Shown here piece after piece: positions 52,381-60,821 of a stretch of DNA of 64,000 nucleotides. Where the stretch lies: positions 1,116,001 through 1,180,000 of the forward strand of contig CAVSIE010000002.1 of NCBI GenBank assembly GCA_963728045.1. The letters are read 5' to 3'. Below the pieces are notes generated by a model, which saw only the letters and a list, made by a program, of their open reading frames with translations, did no database searches and was not told the origin of the DNA. Position 1 is the first letter of the stretch; every line of letters begins with the position of its first letter. Both the position numbers and the translations under genes were made by a program. The DNA is from VRUE01 sp963728045. GTDB lineage: Bacteria; Actinomycetota; Thermoleophilia; Solirubrobacterales; 70-9.

Positions 52381-53769
52381 TCAGGCTGCCGCGCCGCGCG
52401 GGGTGCCGGTGCGGTAGAAGGCGATTGAGGTCGGCACATGGGCCAGTTCCTCGCGGATTGCCGTCAAGGTTCGTCCGGCCGGCGTGTCGAGCGCTTGTCC
52501 GGCGGGTACGTCCTCGGGCCAGCCGTAGCGGTCGAGCAGCTCGCGCGAGGGACGCTCGTCGACAGCGGCAACCGTCGCCTCGGTCAGCATCTTGGCCAGC
52601 TCGGTCATGCCGCGACAGAGCTCCTCCTCCGTCCAGCTGATCCGGCCCTTCCCGTCGACCTCGACGAAGCCGTTCTCGGCCAGGAAGCTGAGTTCGACGT
52701 AGGCGGCGCCGGCATCGCCGTAGTGCCACGGGCCGCGCCGCAGGTAATGCAGGACCTCCGCCATGTGGGTCGCGCACATTTGTAGGCGGCTGGCGCCGGC
52801 GATGCGCAGCCACGGCTCGGTGACGATCAGGAGGAAGCCGTAGACGTCGGCGATAGCCTCCTGCAGGGCCATGAACGGCTCGATGCCGAGCTTCTCAGTC
52901 CAGGCATAGTCGGTCTCCGGCACGACCAGATTGTGGCCGTGGTCATGGCCCCGGATCCAGGGCATCAGCGTCGCCTCGATCGGCACGTCCTCGGGCCGCA
53001 GCGGCCCGTCGAGCAGGGCTCCGGCGAGCGGCATCGTGATCTGCGAGTACCGGGCGAGGTGCACGTTGCGCAGGTAGAGAGTCCGCTGTTCTTCCAGCGG
53101 AAGCGTGTCGACCCCTTCGTCCTCGGGCAGGAAGTAGGCGAAGTGCTTGGGGTGGCCGGCCGCCTCGCCGGCGGAGACGATCAGATCGGTGACGTTGAAG
53201 GGCAGCTCGAATGCCACTCTCAGCCCCGGCGCGTCGAGATCGCGGCGGAGCTCGTCCAGCGCCTCCTCCAGCGATGCGTCGAGGGCGTCCAGGACCTCCT
53301 GATGGTGCTCGTTCCTGGCAGCCGCGAGAAACGAGTGCAAGGGAACGCGCGTCTTCGGCCGCCAGGTGCAGAGCGGACCGCAGACGATCTCCAGCGGCGG
53401 CGCCATTTTCTCGGCGGCGATCCTCAGGGTCGCCTCCTTGTGGCTCGTCCGCCCCTCGAGGGCGTCGGCGCGAAGGCGGATCATCTCGGCGCTCTCAGCG
53501 TCGACCAGCTCCGCCAGCTCGGCAAGGCTCTCGACCATCTCCTCCTTGAGTGCGGTGGCGCTGCGCTCCGAAACGATCGCGCCGTTGGCCGTCTCGAGGT
53601 TGCGCATGGCGTCGCTCAGCGAGGCAAGTCTCAGCAGCAGCGGCAGCACCTCGGGCGAGTTAGAAGCCGGCATGGCATCGAGGGCGACGTGCCCGACCGC
53701 GTGTTGGTCGGAGAGCGGCCAGAAGGCCGGTAGGAGCTCGGAAGCCTTGTTCTCGGCTACTGGGGGCAT
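52381..53769 (-). CDS. Uncharacterised 462-residue protein with HDHGH motif
   Basis: Soluble, mostly helical, no signal peptide. I do not recognise the family. It contains IRGHDHGHNLVVPE at about residues 280-293 and, 22 residues on, ALQEAIADVYGFLL, an arrangement (HxxxH and downstream Glu/Asp) that could bind a metal as in helical metallopeptidases. Two Cys and an HGTPR-like end (RTGTPRGAAA). Monocistronic and convergent with the UXS-type gene. Confidence 0.6.
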   Translation of the reverse strand: MPPVAENKASELLPAFWPLSDQHAVGHVALDAMPASNSPEVLPLLLRLASLSDAMRNLETANGAIVSERSATALKEEMVESLAELAELVDAESAEMIRLRADALEGRTSHKEATLRIAAEKMAPPLEIVCGPLCTWRPKTRVPLHSFLAAARNEHHQEVLDALDASLEEALDELRRDLDAPGLRVAFELPFNVTDLIVSAGEAAGHPKHFAYFLPEDEGVDTLPLEEQRTLYLRNVHLARYSQITMPLAGALLDGPLRPEDVPIEATLMPWIRGHDHGHNLVVPETDYAWTEKLGIEPFMALQEAIADVYGFLLIVTEPWLRIAGASRLQMCATHMAEVLHYLRRGPWHYGDAGAAYVELSFLAENGFVEVDGKGRISWTEEELCRGMTELAKMLTEATVAAVDERPSRELLDRYGWPEDVPAGQALDTPAGRTLTAIREELAHVPTSIAFYRTGTPRGAAA

Positions 53770-53860
53770 GGCGCCTGATCAAGGTAGCGGGTTCTCAAAT
53801 CTTGAGCAATCTTGGACGACCCGCGCGCATGCCGGCCGCGCCCCAATATCCTCCGGGGCG

Positions 53861-55519
53861 ATGGCCAGCAAGACCAACGAAGCAGCGACGCGAGCCCCGG
53901 CGGGCGAGATCTCGCGCACGATCGCGCCCCTTGTCGGACCCGACGACGAACGTGTCTTCACCGACTCCGGGATCGAGATCGAGCGCCTCTACGACGAGGA
54001 GGACGTCGCGCCGGGCCTCGAGGAGCGGCTTGGTGAGCCAGGGGATTACCCGTTCACCCGCGGCATCCACGAGGGGATGTACCGGGACCGGCTCTGGACG
54101 ATGCGCCAGTACGCCGGCTTCGCCACCCCGGAGGACACCAACGAGCGCTATCGATACCTGATCGAGCACGGCTCCACCGGCCTCTCGATGGCCTTCGACC
54201 TGCCGACCCAGCTCGGGCGCGATTCCGACGATCCGCTCTGCCGGGGAGAGGTCGGCCGCACCGGGGTCCCGATCGACACGATCGAGGACATGCGGATCTG
54301 CTTCGAGGAGATCCCGCTCGACAGCGTCTCCACCTCGATGACGATCAACGCCCCGGCGGCGATCCTGTTGCTGCTCTACGAGCTGGTCGGCGAGGAACAG
54401 GGCGTGCCCTCCGAGAAGCTGCGCGGCACCGTCCAGAACGACGTGCTGAAGGAGTACATGGCGCGCGGCAACTACATCTACCCGCCGGCGCCGACGATGC
54501 GGCTTACCACCGACATCTTCGAGTACTGCCAGCGCAGCGTGCCGAAATGGAACACGATTTCGATCTCCGGCTACCACATCCGAGAGAAGGGCTGCTCGGC
54601 CGTGCAGGAGGTCGCCTTCACCCTCTCCAACGCGATCGCCTACGTCGAGGCGGCGCTCGAGCGGGGGCTGAAGATCGACGAGTTCGCTCCTCGCCTCGCC
54701 TTCTTCTTCAACGGCCACAACAACGTCTTCCAGGAGGTCGCCAAGTTCCGCGCCGTGCGGCGGATGTGGGCCAAAATCGTCAAGGAGCGGTTCGGCGCCG
54801 AGAACCCCAACTCGATGAAGATCCGCTTCCACACCCAGACCGGTGGGGTCACGCTCCAGGCCCAGCAGCCTGAGGTCAACATCATCCGCGTCGCGCTGCA
54901 GGGTTTCGCCGCGGTTGCCGGCGGCACCCAGTCGCTTCACACCAACGGCTTCGACGAGGCGCTGGCGCTGCCGACCGAGCGCTCGGCGCGGATTGCGCTG
55001 CGTACGCAGCAGGTGCTCGCCCACGAGTCGGGGGTCGCCGACACCGTCGACCCCTTCGCGGGCTCCTACTTCGTCGAGTCGCTGACCGACGAGGTCGAGG
55101 CACGCGCCTGGGAGTTGATGGGGAAGGTCGAAGAGCTGGGCGGCTCGGTCGAGGCGCTGGAGTTCATGCAGCGCGAGATCGAGGAGTCGGCGCTCTCCTA
55201 CCACGAGCGCTACAAGAGCGGCCAGGACATCATCGTCGGCGTCAACAAGTACGTCACCGACCAGGTCGACGACGTCGACATCCTCCGCGTCGACCCCGAG
55301 TCCGAGCAGCGCCAGCTGGCCCGCCTCGAGGCCTTCAAGGAGTCGCGCGACCAGACTGCCGTCGAGGCCAAGCTGGAGGCGCTGCGTGACGTCGCCCGCG
55401 GCGAGGGCAACCTCCTGCACCCGATCCGCACCGCCCTTGCCGCCGACGCCTCGATCGGCGAGGTCTGTGGCGCCATGCGCGACGTCTTCGGCGAGTACCG
55501 CGGCGGCGCCTTCTTCTAG
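53861..55519 (+). CDS. Acyl-CoA mutase large subunit (methylmalonyl-CoA mutase family)
   Basis: Coenzyme-B12-dependent 1,2-rearrangement of a CoA ester. The 552-residue chain has the TIM-barrel domain only (PFTRGIHEGMYRDRLWTMRQ, GLSMAFDLPTQLGRDSD, ISISGYHIREKG with the catalytic His, GTQSLHTNGFDEA) and lacks the C-terminal B12-binding domain, which must be a separate small subunit not in this window. The Tyr that marks methylmalonyl-CoA mutase (Tyr89 in the P. shermanii enzyme) is Ile here (Ile69), as in 2-hydroxyisobutyryl-CoA mutases. Near the propionyl-CoA carboxylase gene, methylmalonyl-CoA remains the simplest substrate. ATG start at 53861. Confidence 0.85.
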   Translation: MASKTNEAATRAPAGEISRTIAPLVGPDDERVFTDSGIEIERLYDEEDVAPGLEERLGEPGDYPFTRGIHEGMYRDRLWTMRQYAGFATPEDTNERYRYLIEHGSTGLSMAFDLPTQLGRDSDDPLCRGEVGRTGVPIDTIEDMRICFEEIPLDSVSTSMTINAPAAILLLLYELVGEEQGVPSEKLRGTVQNDVLKEYMARGNYIYPPAPTMRLTTDIFEYCQRSVPKWNTISISGYHIREKGCSAVQEVAFTLSNAIAYVEAALERGLKIDEFAPRLAFFFNGHNNVFQEVAKFRAVRRMWAKIVKERFGAENPNSMKIRFHTQTGGVTLQAQQPEVNIIRVALQGFAAVAGGTQSLHTNGFDEALALPTERSARIALRTQQVLAHESGVADTVDPFAGSYFVESLTDEVEARAWELMGKVEELGGSVEALEFMQREIEESALSYHERYKSGQDIIVGVNKYVTDQVDDVDILRVDPESEQRQLARLEAFKESRDQTAVEAKLEALRDVARGEGNLLHPIRTALAADASIGEVCGAMRDVFGEYRGGAFF

Positions 55520-55588
55520 CCCCTGAACGGTCTCGCCCAAGCGTCCAGGGCGGGGAGGAACAGGCAGGCGCTGGTTGAAGCGGGGGCA

Positions 55589-55804
55589 ATGATCGTGGCC
55601 TCCCGCACTCTGATGAAGTCGAAACCCGAGCTGGCCGAGCTGGTTAAGGAGCTGGACGGGCTCGAGGTGTCGATGTCCGAAAAGGGCCTCGGCACACGGG
55701 TCTCGATTCGCGCCGCCGCCGATTCCGGGCTGAGCGAGGCAGACCTCGAGCGGTTCCTCGACGGGCTGGCGGAACCGCAGAAGCAGCCTTTCGGCAGCGC
55801 CTAA
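55589..55804 (+). CDS. Small acidic hypothetical protein
   Basis: The 71-residue cytoplasmic protein is charged and helical (PELAELVKELDGLEVSMSE, then LSEADLERFLDGLAEP). No family recognised. Starts at ATG 55589; an in-frame ATG at 55613 is a possible shorter start. It lies between the mutase and an NGAV-repeat gene. Confidence 0.45.
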   Translation: MIVASRTLMKSKPELAELVKELDGLEVSMSEKGLGTRVSIRAAADSGLSEADLERFLDGLAEPQKQPFGSA

Positions 55805-55825
55805 ACCAAAGGAGATGGAACCGAA

Positions 55826-56530
55826 GTGAGACACCTGAAAAGGCACCTGTCAGTTGCCAACCTGATCTCGTGCATCGCCCTGTTCGTGGCGCTCAGCAGC
55901 GTCGCCTACGCCGCCACCAACCTGACCAACAAGTCGGTCAAGCAGCGGCACATCGCCAACGGCGCCGTGACCACGCTGAAGCTGCGCAACGGCGCGGTGA
56001 CGACCCCCAAGCTCCGCAACGGCGCGGTGGTGGCCACCAAGATCGCCCCCGGCCAGATCGGCACGACCCAGCTTTCCGACGGCGGCGTTCGCTCGGCAGA
56101 CCTCGGCGGCGGCGTGGTCACCGAGGGGAAGATCAAAAACGGCGCCGTGACCGAGTCCAAGCTTGCCGCCAACGCGGTCAGCGCCGGCAAGCTCCTGAAC
56201 GGCGCCGTAACCAGCGCCAAGCTCTCCTCGAGCCTCCTCGCCCAACTGGTCAAGAACGTCACCTACGTGAACAAAGCCAGCGGTACGCCCAGCGGCACCC
56301 CGAGCGCAACCAACCCGCAGTCGGTCACGGCCGAATGCCCGACCGGCAAGCAGGCGATCGGCGGCGGCGTGCGAGTCATCCCGGGCGATGCCACCGTGGT
56401 CGAGGTCACCGAGTCGATTCCGTTCGCGGCCGGCGACGGCAAACGCACGGGATGGACGGCAGCGGCCAAAGAGGGGGAAGGCGGCAAAACCTTCGTGGTG
56501 GAGGCCTACGCCGTCTGCGCAGAACTCTAA
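55826..56530 (+). CDS. Exported NGAV-repeat protein
   Basis: The 234-residue protein starts at GTG behind AAAGGAG. Residues 8-32 are a hydrophobic export or anchor segment (SVANLISCIALFVALSSVAY), strikingly similar in layout to that of the collagen-like protein at 11.5 kb. Residues about 42-135 are some nine 8-12-residue repeats of the form NGAVTTxKLR, likely a beta-solenoid or coiled rod. The C-terminal head has two Cys (TAECPTGKQAIGGG and AVCAEL). Probably a surface stalk protein. Confidence 0.75.
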   Translation: MRHLKRHLSVANLISCIALFVALSSVAYAATNLTNKSVKQRHIANGAVTTLKLRNGAVTTPKLRNGAVVATKIAPGQIGTTQLSDGGVRSADLGGGVVTEGKIKNGAVTESKLAANAVSAGKLLNGAVTSAKLSSSLLAQLVKNVTYVNKASGTPSGTPSATNPQSVTAECPTGKQAIGGGVRVIPGDATVVEVTESIPFAAGDGKRTGWTAAAKEGEGGKTFVVEAYAVCAEL

Positions 56531-56540
56531 GCACGGTCAT

Positions 56541-56653
56541 GGGCCTATCCCGGTAGGGGTGGAACGTCTTGTGCTTTTTCGGCTAACCCGACCTCGGACG
56601 GCAGCTGTGGGCACTCCGAAAAAGTTAAGTGAAACCCCTGCCGGGATAGGCCC
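56541..56653. repeat. 113-bp nested inverted repeat
   Basis: Outer arms 56541-56560 and 56634-56653 pair over 20 bases with one T/G mismatch (a wobble pair in RNA). Inner arms CTTTTTCGG (56574-56582) and CCGAAAAAG (56616-56624) pair perfectly. No ORF inside, no clear target-site duplication. It could be a miniature inverted-repeat element or a structured RNA between the NGAV-repeat gene and pccB. Confidence 0.8.
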
Positions 56654-56670
56654 CCCGACGACGCTCTAAA

Positions 56671-56676
56671 TAGACT
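56671..56676 (+). promoter_or_regulatory. -10 hexamer of pccB
   Basis: TAGACT ten bases before ATG 56687, no Shine-Dalgarno; leaderless mRNA likely. Confidence 0.5.
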
Positions 56677-56686
56677 GCGCCGCTCC

Positions 56687-58255
56687 ATGCGCGAACGCAA
56701 CCCCGTCACCCACGACGAGAAGCTCGCCTACCTGCGCGAGCTGCGCGAGGCGGCGATCCACTCGGCCTCCGAGGAGGCGGTCGAGAAGCAGCACGCGAAG
56801 GGCAAGATGACCGCCCGCGAGCGGATCGAGAAACTGCTCGATCCCGGCTCGTTCGAGGAGCTCGACACCTTCGTTCGCCACCGCACCTACGACTTCGAGA
56901 TGCAGAAGCGCCGGCCCTGGGGCGATGCCGTCGTCACCGGCCACGGCACGATCGACGGCCGCACGGTCTTCGTCTTCTCCCAGGACTTCACGGTGTTCGG
57001 GGGCAGTCTCGGCGAGGTGATGGCGGAGAAGATGTGCAAGGTGATGGACCTCGCCGCTCAGGTCGGGGCGCCGGTGATCGGCATCAACGACTCCGGCGGG
57101 GCGCGGATCCAGGAGGGCGTCGTCTCGCTCGGCGCCTACGGCGACGTCTTCGTCCGCAACGTCAGATGCTCCGGGGTGATCCCGCAGATCAGCGTGATCA
57201 TGGGGCCCTGCGCCGGCGGCGCCGTCTACTCGCCGGCGATGACCGACTTCATCTTCATGGTCAAGGAGACCTCGCACATGTTCATCACCGGCCCGGAAGT
57301 GATCAAGACGGTGACCGGCGAGGAGGTCGAGTTCGAGGAGCTGGGCGGGGCGATGAGCCACAACTCGAAGTCCGGTGTCGCCCACTTCGCCTCCGAGGAC
57401 GAGGAGAGCTGCCTCGAGGACGTGCGCTACCTACTCAGCTTCCTGCCCTCGAACAACCTCGAGGCGCCGCCGCGCTTCGAGCCCTCCGACGATCCGGAGC
57501 GCGAAGACGAGGAGCTCGACACGCTCGTCCCCGACGACCCCTCCAAGCCCTACGACATGCGCGACGTGATCTCGCGCATCGTCGACGACGAGGAGTTCTT
57601 CGAGGTTCACGAGCACTTCGCCAAGAACATCGTCTGCGGCTTCTCCCGGCTGGACGGCCACCCGGTCGGCATCGTCGGCAACCAGCCGGCCCACCTCGCC
57701 GGCGTGCTCGACATCGAGGCCTCCGAGAAGGCGGCCCGCTTCGTCCGCACCTGCGACGCCTACAACGTCCCGATTCTGACCTTCACCGACGTGCCCGGTT
57801 TCCTCCCCGGCACCGACCAGGAGTGGAACGGGATCATCCGTCACGGCGCCAAGCTGCTCTATGCCTTCACCGAGGCGACCGTGCCGAAGCTCACCGTCGT
57901 CACCCGCAAGGCCTACGGCGGCGCCTACGACGTGATGAATTCGAAGCACATGCTGGCCGACTTCAACGTCGCCTGGCCTACTGCCGAGGTGGCGGTGATG
58001 GGGCCGGAGGGGGCGGTCAACATCATCTACCGCAAGGACATCTCCTCTTCTCCGACCCCCGACGAGCGGCGCCAGAAGTTGATCGACGACTACAAGGCCC
58101 ACTTCGCCAACCCCTATGCGGCGGCCGAGCGCGGCTACATCGACGACGTGATCGAGCCGCGCCAGACCCGCCCGAAGCTGATCAAGGCGTTGCGCATGCT
58201 GCAGAGCAAGCGGGTCGACCAGCCGAAGCGCAAGCACGGCAACATCCCGCTGTAG
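56687..58255 (+). CDS. pccB: Propionyl-CoA carboxylase beta subunit (acyl-CoA carboxyltransferase)
   Basis: Transfers the biotin-bound carboxyl group to propionyl-CoA, giving methylmalonyl-CoA. The 522-residue carboxyltransferase has both crotonase-fold halves: INDSGGARIQEGVVSLGAY and GPCAGGAVYSPAMTDF in the N-half, GFLPGTDQEWNGIIRHGAKL and KAYGGAYDVMNSKHM in the C-half. The Asp in GGAYDVM is the residue that selects propionyl-CoA in Streptomyces PccB (Ile favours acetyl-CoA). The biotinylated alpha subunit is not in the window. Pairs metabolically with the acyl-CoA mutase 1.2 kb upstream. Confidence 0.92.
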   Translation: MRERNPVTHDEKLAYLRELREAAIHSASEEAVEKQHAKGKMTARERIEKLLDPGSFEELDTFVRHRTYDFEMQKRRPWGDAVVTGHGTIDGRTVFVFSQDFTVFGGSLGEVMAEKMCKVMDLAAQVGAPVIGINDSGGARIQEGVVSLGAYGDVFVRNVRCSGVIPQISVIMGPCAGGAVYSPAMTDFIFMVKETSHMFITGPEVIKTVTGEEVEFEELGGAMSHNSKSGVAHFASEDEESCLEDVRYLLSFLPSNNLEAPPRFEPSDDPEREDEELDTLVPDDPSKPYDMRDVISRIVDDEEFFEVHEHFAKNIVCGFSRLDGHPVGIVGNQPAHLAGVLDIEASEKAARFVRTCDAYNVPILTFTDVPGFLPGTDQEWNGIIRHGAKLLYAFTEATVPKLTVVTRKAYGGAYDVMNSKHMLADFNVAWPTAEVAVMGPEGAVNIIYRKDISSSPTPDERRQKLIDDYKAHFANPYAAAERGYIDDVIEPRQTRPKLIKALRMLQSKRVDQPKRKHGNIPL

Positions 58256-58345
58256 CGGCGCCCCCAGCAGTTTCGGGCAGGAGAAGTTTCAAAGATTTTG
58301 CAATCCGCGCACCACGCGTGCGCAATCTTCTGTCTTCATGTAAAT

Positions 58346-58636
58346 ATGGAGGCGATGAGGGAAAGCTGGACAGACGAGCGACTGGACGACTTCCGAGCGG
58401 AAACCGGTCGGCGCTTCGACGAGGTCGATAAACGCTTCGACAAGGTGGATGCCCGATTCGACAAGGTCGACGCACGCTTCGACAGGGTTGAAGCGAAGTT
58501 CGACAAGATCGACGCCCGATTCGAACGCCTGGACGAGCGCCTGGAAGCGCTCAACCGGACGATGCTCCAGTTCGGCATCGGATCGATGATCGTCTTCGTC
58601 GTCGGCTTCGCCAGCCTGATCGTCTCCCAGGTTTAG
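58346..58636 (+). CDS. Coiled-coil protein with C-terminal membrane anchor
   Basis: The 96-residue protein has a heptad-like repeat (RFDEVDKRFDKVDARFDKVD and on, residues about 18-65) that should form a coiled coil, followed by one membrane helix (GIGSMIVFVVGFASLIVS). The same layout occurs in many small bacterial proteins of unknown role. ATG 58346 or 58355; the only GGAGG lies between them. Confidence 0.5.
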   Translation: MEAMRESWTDERLDDFRAETGRRFDEVDKRFDKVDARFDKVDARFDRVEAKFDKIDARFERLDERLEALNRTMLQFGIGSMIVFVVGFASLIVSQV

Positions 58637-58645
58637 GAGAAGGGT

Positions 58646-59317
58646 TTAGGGCGTTTCAGCAGCGGCTTCGCGCCGGGCGCTCCAGGTTGCGAGTGGGGCT
58701 GCGGACATCTCCTCCCACGCCGCCGCCTCGCCGAAGTACTGGCCGACGACGAAGTAGAGGAGGCCGGGGAGGAGCTCCGGGGCCCGCTCGGCCTCGCCGT
58801 CCATCAGCTTCGCGCACACAAGCGTGTCGATCGCCCCTACTATGAAGGTGGCCGTTACAGGAGGTGGAGCTTGGCGAGAGGGAATCTCGCGGCGCGCGCT
58901 GTCAAGCGCGCGGGAGAGGCGCTCCATCAGATCAGCCCGTTGGGCGAGCGCCTGCTCGCCGGCGGCGTGCACCTCGACGAAGAGCGCTTTGGCGATCGCC
59001 GGCTGGTTGGCGCAGAGCTCGAGCAGCTCGGCCAGGGCGGCGCGCAGCCCCTCGCGCCAGCTCGGTTGGCGCCTGGCGGCGCCGCTGAGGCGCTGGTAAA
59101 GCCACTCGCCCGCGTCGCGATGGGCCTGCGTGAAGCAGTCCTGGAAATCCTCGAAGTGCTTGTAGAAGGTCGCCCGGCTCGCCTTCGCCCGCTCGATCAC
59201 GTGCCTGACCGCGACCTGCTCGTAGCCCATCTCCCCGCTCACCTCGAGCGCCGCCTGCAGCAGCCGCTGCCGGGGGGGCTGGGCGCGAAGGCGGGGGAAT
59301 GGTGTCGCCGAGGGCAT
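58646..59317 (-). CDS. TetR-family regulator 1
   Basis: The 223-residue protein has the N-terminal TetR HTH (LLQAALEVSGEMGYEQVAVR, then AKASRATFYKHFEDFQDCF) and a helical ligand domain. Divergent from the next TetR gene across a 130-bp region with shared inverted elements. Ligand unknown. Confidence 0.85.
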   Translation of the reverse strand: MPSATPFPRLRAQPPRQRLLQAALEVSGEMGYEQVAVRHVIERAKASRATFYKHFEDFQDCFTQAHRDAGEWLYQRLSGAARRQPSWREGLRAALAELLELCANQPAIAKALFVEVHAAGEQALAQRADLMERLSRALDSARREIPSRQAPPPVTATFIVGAIDTLVCAKLMDGEAERAPELLPGLLYFVVGQYFGEAAAWEEMSAAPLATWSARREAAAETP

Positions 59318-59379
59318 CGTCCTAGTCTGAAAACAAGATCCTTTTGTCTAGGTATAGCACCTTTCAGAAACTCCGGTGA

Positions 59380-59435
59380 CCAGAACGTGACGTTTTTTGG
59401 TGAAAAGGCAAGTAGACATCAGATAAATGTTCTGG
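59380..59435. promoter_or_regulatory. Inverted elements between divergent TetR genes
   Basis: CCAGAAC (59380-59386) and its reverse complement GTTCTGG (59429-59435); further out ACAAGATCC (59333-59341) and GGTATCTTGT (59434-59443) form a second inverted pair. The right-hand copies overlap the TATCTT (59436-59441) that lies six bases before the ATG of TetR 2. Candidate operator. Confidence 0.45.
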
Positions 59436-59447
59436 TATCTTGTCGGT

Positions 59448-60131
59448 ATGGCCGATTCGCGTTCCCTCTCGGAGCGGCTGGCGAAGATGCCGCCGGGACG
59501 ACATCTCGTGCCCCGCGACTTCGTCACCCAGAACCAGCGCGAGCGGATGCTGCTGGCGACCACGGAGCTGGTCGCGGAGCGCGGCTTCCAGAAGACGACG
59601 ATCGAGCTGATCGCCAAAACGGCCCGTGTCGCCCTCTCGACCTTCTACGAGCACTTCGCCAACAAGGAGGAGTGCTTCCTCGCGGCTCTCGACGAGAGCG
59701 TCGCCGGCGCCGCCGCGGTCTTCGAGGAGCTGCTCGACCCCGAGCAGCCCTGGCCCGACCAGATCGCCACCGGCCTCGAGATCTTCCTCGAGATGGTCGA
59801 AACCGAGCCGGCCCGCGCCCGGCTCTGCATCGTCGAGTCGCAAGCGGCGGGCGGTGCGGCACTCGCTCGCTACCAGGCGATGCTGGAGGGCGTCGCCCCG
59901 AAGCTGCGCGAGGGGAGGCAGTTCAACCCCCGCGCAAGCCGGTTGCCGGACGGCCTCGAGATCGCGATCGTCGGCGGCCTGGCCTGGCTGGTCCACCAGC
60001 GGCTCGTCTCGGACAAGACCGACGGGATCAAGGCGTTGCTGCCGGAGATGCTGCAGGTGACGCTGACGCCCTACATAGGCGAGGTGGAGGCGGGCCGCCT
60101 GGCCGACGCCGCGGAGGCGCGGGCGGCCTGA
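59448..60131 (+). CDS. TetR-family regulator 2
   Basis: The 227-residue protein has a TetR HTH (LLATTELVAERGFQKTTIE, then ARVALSTFYEHFANKEECF) and a C-terminal ligand domain. Start at ATG 59448. The N-terminal MPPGRHLVPRDFVTQNQRER shares a pattern with TetR 4 (LPREFIVQNQRERI), so the two are paralogs. Confidence 0.85.
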   Translation: MADSRSLSERLAKMPPGRHLVPRDFVTQNQRERMLLATTELVAERGFQKTTIELIAKTARVALSTFYEHFANKEECFLAALDESVAGAAAVFEELLDPEQPWPDQIATGLEIFLEMVETEPARARLCIVESQAAGGAALARYQAMLEGVAPKLREGRQFNPRASRLPDGLEIAIVGGLAWLVHQRLVSDKTDGIKALLPEMLQVTLTPYIGEVEAGRLADAAEARAA

Positions 60132-60164
60132 GCACGACGAGCGCGGGGGGCGGGGCAGGCTGAT

Positions 60165-60782
60165 GTGAGTCGCCCCGAAGCCGCAGGCGACGCGGCCCGC
60201 GACCGTCTCGGTTCCGCAATGGTCGAACTGGTTGCCGAGTATGGCTACGAAGCGGTGAGCGTGCGCGCGATCTGCGAGCGAGCAGGCGTCGGCAGGGCAG
60301 AGTTCGAGCGCCGCTTCGCTGACAAGGAGGATTGCTTCCTCACCCTTCACGACGAGATCGGCGCCCAGCTCTGCGCCCGCCTCGACTCGGCGCGCGAGGC
60401 CAGCTCCTGGCACGATCGGGTCTGGGCAGCCGGCTGGGCGGCGCTGCGCTTTCTCCAGGAGGACCCTGTTCGCGCCCGCTTCTTCGTGGTCGAGGTGAAC
60501 GGCGCCGGAAGCGCCGCGCAGGCCCGCCGCGACCGGCTGCTGCAGGGCCTCGTCGACCTGATCGACGCCGGCCGGGCGGAGCTCGAGGACCCGGAATCGG
60601 TCTCTCGCTGCACTGCCGAGATCGTCGCCGGGGCGATCTACGGCACCGTGCTCGGCAAGGTCGAGGACGGCGGGATCGAGCGCGACACGGCCTTCCTCCC
60701 CGAGCTCGTCTACATGGCGGTGATGCCCTACCTGGGATCGCGCATCGCTGAGGACGAGCTGCTGGTCCAGCCGCTGCGCTAG
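60165..60782 (+). CDS. TetR-family regulator 3
   Basis: The 205-residue protein with HTH MVELVAEYGYEAVSVRAI and GVGRAEFERRFADKEDCF; Glu/Arg replace the usual Tyr in the recognition-helix end (TFYxHF is EFERRF). GTG start 33 bases after TetR 2, same strand, likely one operon. Confidence 0.8.
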   Translation: MSRPEAAGDAARDRLGSAMVELVAEYGYEAVSVRAICERAGVGRAEFERRFADKEDCFLTLHDEIGAQLCARLDSAREASSWHDRVWAAGWAALRFLQEDPVRARFFVVEVNGAGSAAQARRDRLLQGLVDLIDAGRAELEDPESVSRCTAEIVAGAIYGTVLGKVEDGGIERDTAFLPELVYMAVMPYLGSRIAEDELLVQPLR

Positions 60783-60809
60783 GGCCTCCTTTACCGCGAC
60801 CGCCTCGGG

Positions 60810-60815
60810 TATCGT
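60810..60815 (+). promoter_or_regulatory. -10 hexamer of TetR 4
   Basis: TATCGT six bases before GTG 60822; no Shine-Dalgarno. Confidence 0.45.
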
Positions 60816-60821
60816 CGGTTC

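Noticed and set aside
56541..56653. Rho-independent terminator after the NGAV-repeat gene
   Set aside because: The arms are far apart (73-base interior), no T-run follows the outer stem, and the nested structure is unlike a terminator.
58400..58560. Short near-identical DNA repeats suggesting a CRISPR array
   Set aside because: The repeats are heptad codons of a coiled coil (RFDKVDA) with no spacers; they are in frame and part of a gene.
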